Below are positions 1 through 5,860 of a stretch of 7,021 bases of DNA, one piece after another. Under the pieces are notes generated by a model. It made no database searches, was not told the DNA's origin, and saw nothing but the letters and a program-made list of their open reading frames with translations. A program made the translations under genes and the position numbers. Each line of letters starts with the position of its first letter. Within the stretch, counting starts at the first letter, position 1. Source of the stretch: Elusimicrobiota bacterium (GTDB lineage Bacteria; Elusimicrobiota; Endomicrobiia; Endomicrobiales; Endomicrobiaceae); assembly GCA_031256695.1 (NCBI GenBank), contig JAIRQB010000140.1, forward strand, positions 1 through 7,021, read 5' to 3'.

Positions 1-1921
1 AGAGCAAAGGGATTTAAAACAATGGTTTATAAAAATCACAGATTATTCAGATGAACTTTTGCAAAGACACGACAGGCTTTCAAACGGGCATTGGCCCGAG
101 CAGGTTCTTTCAATGCAAAGGAATTGGATAGGTAAATCAGAAGGCGCTGAAGTTGATTTTGACATAGCGCAAACTGACAAAAAATTGAAAGTCTTTACAA
201 CAAGACCGGACACGCTTTTCGGCGCAACTTTTATGGCGATAGCGCCCGAACACGCAATTATCAATGAATTGCAAAGCAAAATAAAAAATTGGGAAGAAAT
301 TTCCAAATATATAAAGGCAAGCGCGGCAAAGACAAATATAGAAAGGGCGCAAAACAAAGAAAAAACAGGCGTAGAAATAAAAGGCGTAAAAGCAATAAAT
401 CCGCTGACAAAAAAAGAAATTCCAATTTTTACAGCAGACTATGTTTTGACGGGATACGGGACGGGAGCGATTATGGCTGTCCCCGCTCACGACCAAAGAG
501 ATTGGGACTTCGCTAAAAAATTTAACCTTGAAATAATTGAAGTAATCAAAGGCGAAAATTCAGATATTAAGAATGCGGCTTTTGAGGAGGAAGGCGTCTT
601 GATAAATTCCGGGCATTTCAACGGGCTTAAATCAACTGAGGCTGTTAAAATTGTTTCAGATTGGATTGAAAAAGAAAAAATAGGCAAGAAAACAATCAAT
701 TTTAAATTTAAAGATTGGCTGATTTCCCGTCAGAGATATTGGGGAACTCCCGTGCCTATGATACATTGCCCCAAATGCGGGATAGTGCCGGTAAATTTTG
801 AGGATTTGCCCGTCAAACTCCCTGAAAACATTGAATTTACAGGCATAGGCGATTCTCCGCTTAAATCAAGCGCGGAATTTTTAAATGTTAAATGCCCCAA
901 ATGCGGCGGCGGCGCAAAAAGAGACGCCGACACTATGGATACTTTTATAGATTCGTCTTGGTATTATGCAAGATATTGCGACCCGAAAAATGATAAAGAA
1001 CCTTTTGATTTTAAATCAAATTATTGGCTGCCCGTAGACCAATATATAGGCGGAATAGAACACGCCTGCATGCATTTAATGTATGCGAGGTTTTGGCATA
1101 AAATTATGAGAGATTTAGGACTTGTAAAATCAGACGAGCCTTTTACAAATCTTTTAACGCAAGGAATGGTTACATTGGGCGGAAGCGCTATGTCAAAATC
1201 CAGAGGAAATACCGTTTCGCCCGACGCTATGATAGAAAAATACGGCGCAGACGCTGTGAGGCTTTTTATTTTATTTGCCGCTCCGCCGCAAAAACAGTTG
1301 GAATGGTCGCTTGAAGGCATTGAAGGCGCTTGGCGTTTTGTAAATAGAGTTTGGCGTTTGCAAGAAATTGTGGGCGTTTTTGACAACAATGCGGAAATTT
1401 CTGACGGCGGCAAAAACGCTGATTCTCAAGAGAAAGAAAATTTAATTAAAACTATGCATAAAACCATAAAAAAGACGGCGGAAGACATTGAGAAAAAATT
1501 TCAATTCAACACTGCGATTTCTGCGATAATGGAATTAGTGAATCTTTTGTATCTCTATACAAACCATCAAAAAGACGGAGGAGTTTCAAAAGAAGTCTAT
1601 AAGACTGTGATTTTGCTTTTATCGCCTTTTACTCCTCATTTATGCGAGGAAATTTGGCGCAATTTAGGAGAGAAAAATTATATTTCTCTTGCTGATTTTC
1701 CAAAATTTGATGCGGCTCTTATAAAAGATGAGATTGTAGAAATACCCGTTCAAATAAACGGAAAAATCAGAAGCAGAGTATCTGTTTCCGCAGACGCTTC
1801 GGAAGAGGAAGTCAGGAAGACAATGGAAAGCGATGAGAAAACTGCTAAAAATCTGGCGGGCAGGGAAGTAATAAAATTTATTTATGTAAAAAATAAAATA
1901 GCGTCTTTTACCATTGAATAA
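1..1921 (+). CDS. leuS: Leucyl-tRNA synthetase (LeuS), 5'-truncated by the window edge
   Basis: Class Ia aminoacyl-tRNA synthetase that charges tRNA-Leu with leucine in the cytoplasm. The frame is open from base 2 to the TAA at 1919-1921, giving 639 visible residues. By comparison with E. coli LeuS about 180 N-terminal residues, including the HIGH motif, lie outside the window. Visible landmarks, in fragment numbering: WFIKITDY and MQRNWIG near the left edge; the CP1 editing domain with TTRPDT (66-71) and GTGAIMAVPAHDQRD (153-167), whose last Asp matches the editing Asp345 of E. coli; RQRYWGTPVP leading back into the catalytic core; two CPKC pairs (Cys256/259 and Cys298/301) forming a probable zinc ribbon; DSSWYYARY; the KMSKS loop, here AMSKS (396-400); an anticodon-binding helical bundle; and a complete C-terminal domain (VQINGKIRSRV). 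The leucine-specific insertion before KMSKS is nearly absent. An internal TTG at 59 is not the true start, because homology continues upstream of it. lptE follows 47 bp downstream. Identification is very secure. Confidence 0.97.
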   Translation, partial: EQRDLKQWFIKITDYSDELLQRHDRLSNGHWPEQVLSMQRNWIGKSEGAEVDFDIAQTDKKLKVFTTRPDTLFGATFMAIAPEHAIINELQSKIKNWEEISKYIKASAAKTNIERAQNKEKTGVEIKGVKAINPLTKKEIPIFTADYVLTGYGTGAIMAVPAHDQRDWDFAKKFNLEIIEVIKGENSDIKNAAFEEEGVLINSGHFNGLKSTEAVKIVSDWIEKEKIGKKTINFKFKDWLISRQRYWGTPVPMIHCPKCGIVPVNFEDLPVKLPENIEFTGIGDSPLKSSAEFLNVKCPKCGGGAKRDADTMDTFIDSSWYYARYCDPKNDKEPFDFKSNYWLPVDQYIGGIEHACMHLMYARFWHKIMRDLGLVKSDEPFTNLLTQGMVTLGGSAMSKSRGNTVSPDAMIEKYGADAVRLFILFAAPPQKQLEWSLEGIEGAWRFVNRVWRLQEIVGVFDNNAEISDGGKNADSQEKENLIKTMHKTIKKTAEDIEKKFQFNTAISAIMELVNLLYLYTNHQKDGGVSKEVYKTVILLLSPFTPHLCEEIWRNLGEKNYISLADFPKFDAALIKDEIVEIPVQINGKIRSRVSVSADASEEEVRKTMESDEKTAKNLAGREVIKFIYVKNKIASFTIE

Positions 1922-1968
1922 TTGCATTAGGCGACAATTCCGTAAAAGCGCAATAAAAGGCGGGGAAA

Positions 1969-2505
1969 ATGAGAAAGCATTTATTGTTTTTATTTGTATT
2001 TGTATTTTTTTTGGCGTTTGTAGGCTGTTTGGAATATTCGGCAAAAGATAATTCTTATTCTATGCCCGCTAAAAAAATTTTTATAAGAGCCGTCCAAAAC
2101 AATACGAATCAATACGGATTAGAAGCGAATTTGACTGTGACTTTGTCTGACGAGGCGCTAAATGACAGCCGCGTGTCTTTTGTCAATTCTGAATATGAAG
2201 CCGACGGAATTTTGTCAATTGTCATAAGGCGCTATATTTTGCGTCCGCTCACATATGATGCCAATATGGCGGCAGAGCAATATAAAATGTGGGTAGTGAC
2301 TGAGGTTTCTATGACGAATGCAAAAGACAATGTTGAAATGTGGAAGGAAAATATGGAAGCGATACATATTTATTTAGACAGCGATAAATCTTCTTCGGGA
2401 AAAGAATCTTCTGATGCCGTTTCCGAGCAGGATGCGCGGACAGCCGCTTGGGAAAAATTATCGCGCCGCATAATTAGGAGAATTGTAAAGGGTTATCAAA
2501 ATTAA
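1969..2505 (+). CDS. lptE: LptE-like LPS-assembly lipoprotein
   Basis: A 178-residue putative outer-membrane lipoprotein. LptE plugs the LptD barrel and helps insert lipopolysaccharide into the outer leaflet. Residues 1-20 form a lipoprotein signal: MRKH, a very hydrophobic Phe/Leu/Val core, then the lipobox AFVGC with Cys20 as the lipidation site. Phe at -3 is less usual than Leu. Leu at +2 lacks the Asp inner-membrane retention signal. The mature part has the family layout: KKIFIRAVQNNTNQYGLE (35-52), then EADGILSIVIRRYILRPLTYD (77-97), then a beta strand ending in the WKENME segment (125-130), and a C-terminal amphipathic helix with RRIIRRIVKGY (166-176). A Ser/Asp/Lys-rich stretch (137-152) looks like a flexible loop. 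The ATG is preceded by AAAGG (1956-1960), 8 nt upstream. No promoter is evident in the 47-bp gap after leuS, so co-transcription is likely. The leuS-lptE order matches enterobacteria and supports the call, since LptE sequences diverge strongly. The family call is good; function is inferred. Confidence 0.8.
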   Translation: MRKHLLFLFVFVFFLAFVGCLEYSAKDNSYSMPAKKIFIRAVQNNTNQYGLEANLTVTLSDEALNDSRVSFVNSEYEADGILSIVIRRYILRPLTYDANMAAEQYKMWVVTEVSMTNAKDNVEMWKENMEAIHIYLDSDKSSSGKESSDAVSEQDARTAAWEKLSRRIIRRIVKGYQN

Positions 2506-2525
2506 AAAATTCCGCTTTTAATTTT
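2498..2525. terminator. A/T-only dyad between convergent lptE and YfhO-family genes, possible weak bidirectional terminator
   Basis: AAAATTAAAA (2498-2507) and TTTTAATTTT (2516-2525) are perfect 10-bp inverted copies around the 8-nt loop AATTCCGC. The left arm overlaps the lptE stop codon, and the structure lies just before the stop of the convergent gene at 2544. Position and flanking A and T tracts suit a two-way terminator. The stem has no G-C pair, so its stability would be poor and the assignment is tentative. Confidence 0.35.
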
Positions 2526-2543
2526 ACTCGCTAACTTTTTTAA

Positions 2544-5270
2544 TCAAACTCCAAACAGATTGTAAAAGCCTTTTAAAAATTTAAATTTTTGTAAAAGGGA
2601 TTTTTTAAAGAATAAAAGCGCAGTGATTATAAAACCAAGCAAACTTAAAAAAGCGCCGAGGTAAATGCCCGGCGTCGCATATTTAAGCCTGATTTCATAT
2701 TTGCCCGCCTGTAGAGGAAAACCCATATACATTATATTAGCCCGCAAAATAGGCGTTTTGACGCCGTTTATCCAAGCCTCCCAGCCTTCGTTATAAGGCA
2801 GAGACAAAACAAGAATTTTATTTGTCTTTAAAGAAATCTCTCCGCTGACCTCATTTCCTTCAAGTTTTACATTTTCTAAAACATCTTCTTTTAGAGTTTT
2901 TATTTCAGCCTCGTATTCTTTGCCGAAGGGCAAATTAACCAATTCCATTTTGTCAAAAGTCAAAGTCCCCTCGGAAGGCAAAGTTATAACGGAAGAAGTT
3001 TTTGCAACCTTGCTGTAGCCCATATTTATAATATAGTTTTTCTTGCCGATATAGCGGACAAATTTCGGCGAATAGACTTCAAACTTTTTATTTACTCCGT
3101 TAGAAAACACATTTACAGTCATAGCCTCTTTATTTGACGGCGCTATGATATTTACAAATCTTATATAGGTTTCGCTGTTTGGCGGGGCATTGAAAACTAT
3201 TTGCATAGCGGCGCCGTTTTTTATGCCGACCATTTTATTGCTTTCAAGCAAGAGACCGTCTGCGGCATTCACATAAAAAGGAATGCGTCTTTCGCGCAAC
3301 TCAAGCCTTTGAGCCTTTTCAAATTGAGGCGGCAGATTTTCTTTTAAAACCGCGCCTTGCAAAAGGATTTCTTGTCTTTGAACAGCGTCTAAATTCTCGT
3401 AGACGGAATATGGGATATATTTTGAATAAGTATATCCAAGCGGCAAATTGTTTTTCGTTTTATAAGCGTGATATTCCGTCCGCCTATGCGCTTTAAAAGA
3501 ATTCGCATTTTCGTCAAAGCCGAAAGGCAAATATTGTTCCGCTCCGTCTGCAACAATAAAATATTTAACGCTTGCAAGAGCGCCCATCATTGTCCTTCCG
3601 TCAAGACCGTAATACATAAAATCAAATTCAGTGTAATGCTCTAAATCTCCTAAAAGTTCATAGATATAAGGGACAGCCAAACTGTAATAATAAGAAGTGC
3701 CTTTTACGCCGACGAGCATTGAAGAATTTGTGTAAATATCCAGCCCGAAAGGATTTTCCTCATATCTGTAAAAAGAATCTGCATCGTTTATATTTTTTAC
3801 CGAAAGATGAGATGTATTTATTACGCTTGGATAAATCTCGCCTATCTTTATCTTATAGCCGGCAAAACTATATTTATAAGCATATGCGGCGCTCAAAAAT
3901 ATATTGGCGCAAAGCAAAAGCAAAATAACTGCATAACCCCTGCTCTTTTTCATCTTCATAAAAGAGATTGCCGTAAAAGAGATTAAATAAACCCCCGTGA
4001 CAACATATCCTATCTTTACGATATTTAATAAATCCCTGTAAAAGAGTATGCAAAGCCCTATATAGAGAGCCGCTATTATTGACATCGCAAGCATTTCTTT
4101 CTTTTTAAGACGCATAAGATAAGGCAGCATTAGAGAGCAGATAAAAGCCGCCGTAAAAATATAAGCCCAAATCCAGCGCAAAGATGCGTAAGAAAAACCG
4201 TGAAGTATTTTGCCGCCTATTGGAAAAATTAAGCAAAAACTTAAAAACAAGAAAATTATTTTTACCTGTAAAAATTTCCCCTTCCTCATAAAAAGAGCGA
4301 TAAAGGCAAAAAGCGCCATTGAAGATACGCCTATAAAAATCCATTCAAAAGAAATCGGATAGACATTAAACAAAGACATAGTCAATTCTTTATAGTAATT
4401 TAAGTCGTATAAAAACCTAAAAACCTGAACTTTCATCCTCGTAGAATGTATTAAAAGATAAAAATTTGGAATAAAGACAAGGCAGGCGAGGAAAATGCCC
4501 GTTGCATAATTTAGAGCAAAACGGGCTGACATTTTTAAGATGTGTTTTGTTTTATTTTCCGCAGGCGCCGTAAAATAAGCGCGGACGATGAAATAAAAAG
4601 AGACTATGCAAGAGAGCATATAGAAGAAATAAAAATTGGTAATCAAAGCGCAAAATGCTGAGATGATGAGCAAGAAAGGCTTTTCGCCGCTCAAAATTTT
4701 CTCTATGCCTAAAAGCATAAGCGGCAAATAAATCATAGCGCTCATAAAACCGGTAATTAACCAAAGACTGCCTATTAAAGTAAAAGCGCTCCAAACATAG
4801 ACAAAAGAGCCTATTAAAGCCTGCATAAAAGACAGACGCATTCTGAAACAAAACATAGAAAAAAACAGACCCGCAAAATAAAGCCTGCTGATTAAAATCA
4901 TTTCATATACGAGCTCTGTATATTTTTCAGGGGTAAAAAAAGAGATGAAATTGAGAGGGTCTCCGATGCCGTAATAATGCAGGGTGCTTATAATATCTGC
5001 GCCGTATCCTATATTGTGGTCCCAAAGAGGAATTGAGAAATTAAAGGAGAGCAAATTGAAAAAAATAATCCTAAGCCAGCGCCCAAAATATAAAAATGTT
5101 GAATAAGATTGTTTTATTCCGTCGCTGTCTAAAATAATTGCATTGCCGTATTGGAAAAACCAAGAATAAATCAAAAATGCCGACGTCATAAACAGCGCGC
5201 TGTAGGCTAAATAGTATTTCCTCTTATCCGAATTGTTTTCAAACGCCGTCCCTTTTGACAAAATTTTCAT
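2544..5270 (-). CDS. YfhO-family polytopic membrane protein, probable GT-C-type glycosyltransferase
   Basis: A 908-residue integral membrane protein. The N-terminal half has about 12 hydrophobic segments (roughly 20-40, 118-140, 145-190, 198-230, 252-274, 308-327, 336-352, 365-383, 392-410, 420-436, 447-463). A large extracytoplasmic, mostly beta-rich domain follows (about 470-860), then a last membrane helix (869-888) and a basic tail. Family hallmarks are ILDSDGIKQSY (46-56) in the first external loop, WDHNIGYGADI (83-93), GVKGTSYYYSL (521-531) and the C-terminal NEGWEAWINGVKTPI (827-841). In Firmicutes, YfhO/GtlB-type proteins move a sugar from a polyprenyl-phosphate carrier onto teichoic acid outside the membrane. 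Here the acceptor is more likely a lipopolysaccharide or other surface glycan, which is inference. The acidic residues Asp48/Asp50 are candidate catalytic residues by analogy with GT-C enzymes. AAGGAG lies 11 nt before the ATG. The gene faces away from the aminotransferase operon and converges on lptE. No frameshift or internal stop is seen. Confidence 0.85.
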   Translation of the reverse strand: MKILSKGTAFENNSDKRKYYLAYSALFMTSAFLIYSWFFQYGNAIILDSDGIKQSYSTFLYFGRWLRIIFFNLLSFNFSIPLWDHNIGYGADIISTLHYYGIGDPLNFISFFTPEKYTELVYEMILISRLYFAGLFFSMFCFRMRLSFMQALIGSFVYVWSAFTLIGSLWLITGFMSAMIYLPLMLLGIEKILSGEKPFLLIISAFCALITNFYFFYMLSCIVSFYFIVRAYFTAPAENKTKHILKMSARFALNYATGIFLACLVFIPNFYLLIHSTRMKVQVFRFLYDLNYYKELTMSLFNVYPISFEWIFIGVSSMALFAFIALFMRKGKFLQVKIIFLFLSFCLIFPIGGKILHGFSYASLRWIWAYIFTAAFICSLMLPYLMRLKKKEMLAMSIIAALYIGLCILFYRDLLNIVKIGYVVTGVYLISFTAISFMKMKKSRGYAVILLLLCANIFLSAAYAYKYSFAGYKIKIGEIYPSVINTSHLSVKNINDADSFYRYEENPFGLDIYTNSSMLVGVKGTSYYYSLAVPYIYELLGDLEHYTEFDFMYYGLDGRTMMGALASVKYFIVADGAEQYLPFGFDENANSFKAHRRTEYHAYKTKNNLPLGYTYSKYIPYSVYENLDAVQRQEILLQGAVLKENLPPQFEKAQRLELRERRIPFYVNAADGLLLESNKMVGIKNGAAMQIVFNAPPNSETYIRFVNIIAPSNKEAMTVNVFSNGVNKKFEVYSPKFVRYIGKKNYIINMGYSKVAKTSSVITLPSEGTLTFDKMELVNLPFGKEYEAEIKTLKEDVLENVKLEGNEVSGEISLKTNKILVLSLPYNEGWEAWINGVKTPILRANIMYMGFPLQAGKYEIRLKYATPGIYLGAFLSLLGFIITALLFFKKSLLQKFKFLKGFYNLFGV

Positions 5271-5281
5271 TTGAAGTTTTT

Positions 5282-5287
5282 CTCCTT
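5282..5287 (-). promoter_or_regulatory. Ribosome binding site of the YfhO-family gene
   Basis: On the minus strand this reads AAGGAG, with an 11-nt spacer to the ATG at 5270-5268. The spacing is slightly long but supports the chosen start. The site touches the T-rich margin of the adjacent tandem repeat. Confidence 0.7.
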
Positions 5288-5305
5288 GTTTTTGTTTTTA
5301 ATACT

Positions 5306-5419
5306 CAAGCGGTTTTTGTTTTTGAGCGCAAGAGGCTGTTGTTTTTGACGCAAGCGGTTGCTGTTTTCAAGCGCAAACGATTTCTTTTTGTGAGCGCAAG
5401 CGGTTGTTGTTTCCCCGCG
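5306..5419. repeat. Degenerate 23-bp tandem repeat, five copies
   Basis: Five head-to-tail units can be laid out at 5306-5328, 5329-5350 (22 bp), 5351-5373, 5374-5396 and 5397-5419. Each starts CAAGCGG or a close variant (CAAGAGG, CAAACGA), has a T-rich middle (TTGTTGTTTTT type) and ends GAGCG, GACG, AAGCG or CGCG. Sequence just to the left (5287-5305) keeps the T-rich pattern and may be a decayed further unit. The array sits in the presumed 5' leader of the YfhO-family gene, ending about 35 bp before its start codon. Confidence 0.8.
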
Positions 5420-5445
5420 CAAAACTGACAAAACCTGTAAAAATT

Positions 5446-5475
5446 AAAAAAACCGTCTTTCCGACGGGCTTTTTT
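5446..5475. terminator. Bidirectional Rho-independent terminator with no adjacent gene end
   Basis: CCGTC (5453-5457) pairs with GACGG (5463-5467) around a 5-nt loop. On the minus strand the stem is followed at once by seven T (complement of 5446-5452), a canonical intrinsic terminator. On the plus strand it is followed by GC and then six T (5470-5475), also plausible. No gene on either strand ends here, because both flanking genes start on either side and point outward. It could end a small transcript, act as an attenuator in a long YfhO-gene leader, or insulate the two divergent units. Confidence 0.7.
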
Positions 5476-5513
5476 GATTATACGATTATGCCTCTCTTAT
5501 TTTCAAGCAAAAC

Positions 5514-5653
5514 AAAGTTAAAAGTTAAGGACAACGGCAATACAGAAACGGCGAAAAGCAAAAACCCCTGGTGTCATTGCGGCGCGCTATGTGTTTGCGC
5601 AGCGCTATGCGTTTGCGCACGTCGCAATGACATTACTTTTAACTTTTAACTTT
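5514..5653. repeat. 140-bp MITE/REP-like palindromic element
   Basis: The outer arms AAAGTTAAAAGTTAA (5514-5528) and TTAACTTTTAACTTT (5639-5653) are perfect 15-bp inverted copies. Inside them TGTCATTGCG (5572-5581) and CGCAATGACA (5623-5632) form a second perfect 10-bp inverted repeat. The core of that hairpin is an 18-bp direct duplication. No transposase is present. GTCATTGCG/CGCAATGAC-type dispersed palindromes are, from general knowledge, common in several bacterial phyla. Caveat: the right outer arm is also the first part of the heptamer array, and the left arm resembles two inverted heptamers, so the outer arms may not be true transposon ends. Confidence 0.6.
5584..5619. repeat. 18-bp direct duplication in the palindrome core
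   Basis: GCGCTATGTGTTTGCGCA (5584-5601) is followed directly by GCGCTATGCGTTTGCGCA (5602-5619), with a single T/C difference. Each copy begins and ends with GCGC and can fold into its own small hairpin. The block fills the space between the inner arms of the surrounding inverted repeat. Confidence 0.85.
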
Positions 5654-5735
5654 TAACTATTAACTATTAACTCTTAACTATTAACTCTTAACTATTAACT
5701 CTTAACTCATAACTCTACACTCATAACTCATAACT
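5634..5735. repeat. Heptanucleotide tandem array, consensus AACTNTT
   Basis: Fourteen consecutive 7-bp units run from 5634 to 5731, followed by AACT to 5735. In order the variants are TACTTTT, AACTTTT (twice), AACTATT (twice), AACTCTT, AACTATT, AACTCTT, AACTATT, AACTCTT, AACTCAT, AACTCTA, CACTCAT and AACTCAT. The AACTATT/AACTCTT alternation suggests that some growth was by 14-bp dimers. Non-coding; it ends against a run of nine T about 125 bp before the aminotransferase start. Confidence 0.9.
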
Positions 5736-5769
5736 TTTTTTTTGATATATTTAGAGAGTAAAAAATAAA

Positions 5770-5812
5770 TTTATAGACGGCAAAGCGGGCAAAGTCATCT
5801 GCCGTATATAAA
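5770..5812 (+). promoter_or_regulatory. Leader hairpin or operator-like dyad upstream of the aminotransferase gene
   Basis: ACGGCA (5777-5782) pairs with TGCCGT (5800-5805). After one G-A mismatch the pairing continues for six more A-T pairs (5770-5775 with 5807-5812), giving 12 pairs around a 17-nt loop. Within and beside it GGCAAAG occurs twice (5779-5785 and 5788-5794). There is no T tract after it, so it is not an intrinsic terminator. It may be a 5'-leader stem or a binding dyad for a regulator; which of these is unknown. Confidence 0.45.
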
Positions 5813-5846
5813 GAAGGCTGTTTAATAAAAATAAAACAATAGGATT

Positions 5847-5852
5847 AAGGAG
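5847..5852 (+). promoter_or_regulatory. Ribosome binding site of the aminotransferase gene
   Basis: AAGGAG with an ideal 8-nt spacer to the ATG at 5861. It fixes the start of the aminotransferase gene and suggests strong translation. Confidence 0.88.
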
Positions 5853-5860
5853 CAAACATT

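Larger units (their letters stand above)
5271..5860. other. Repeat-rich divergent intergenic region without a convincing gene
   Basis: These 590 bp separate two divergently transcribed envelope genes. I find no credible coding region. The longest open frame (5404-5649, TTG start) runs through a tandem repeat, a terminator hairpin and a palindrome, and its repeated ALCVCA residues simply translate the 18-bp duplication. In order, the region holds the YfhO gene's ribosome binding site, a 23-bp degenerate tandem repeat (5306-5419), a bidirectional terminator (5446-5475), a MITE/REP-like element (5514-5653), a heptamer array (5634-5735), a leader hairpin (5770-5812) and the aminotransferase ribosome binding site (5847-5852). 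No clear sigma-70 promoter can be assigned to either gene. Confidence 0.85.

Noticed and set aside
59..61. TTG as the LeuS start
   Set aside because: Conserved LeuS sequence (QWFIKITDYSDELL) continues in frame upstream of it to the window edge, so the gene is cut by the edge rather than starting here.
1664..2044. 126-codon minus-strand frame across the leuS-lptE junction
   Set aside because: It is antisense to two well-supported genes, has no family resemblance, and arises from the complementary codons.
4105..4344. Minus-strand frame within the YfhO-family gene
   Set aside because: It is an out-of-frame shadow of the 908-residue protein with an aromatic-rich composition and no recognisable domain.
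5271..5475. Known riboswitch class in the YfhO-gene leader
   Set aside because: A terminator hairpin is present, but no conserved aptamer core that I recognise lies upstream of it on the minus strand; only repeat sequence is visible.
5404..5649. 81-codon open frame on the plus strand in the intergenic region
   Set aside because: It has a TTG start inside a tandem repeat and no ribosome binding site, and it crosses a terminator hairpin and a palindrome. Its repeated ALCVCA residues are a direct translation of the 18-bp duplication.
5306..5735. CRISPR array
   Set aside because: Repeats are directly adjacent without unique spacers, units are 7, 18 or 23 bp and degenerate, and no cas gene is in view.
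5742..5770. Possible sigma-70 promoter (TTGATA, 17-bp spacer, ATAAAT) for the aminotransferase operon
   Set aside because: The -10 match is only three of six in a very A/T-rich stretch where such matches are expected by chance; it is not strong enough to annotate.
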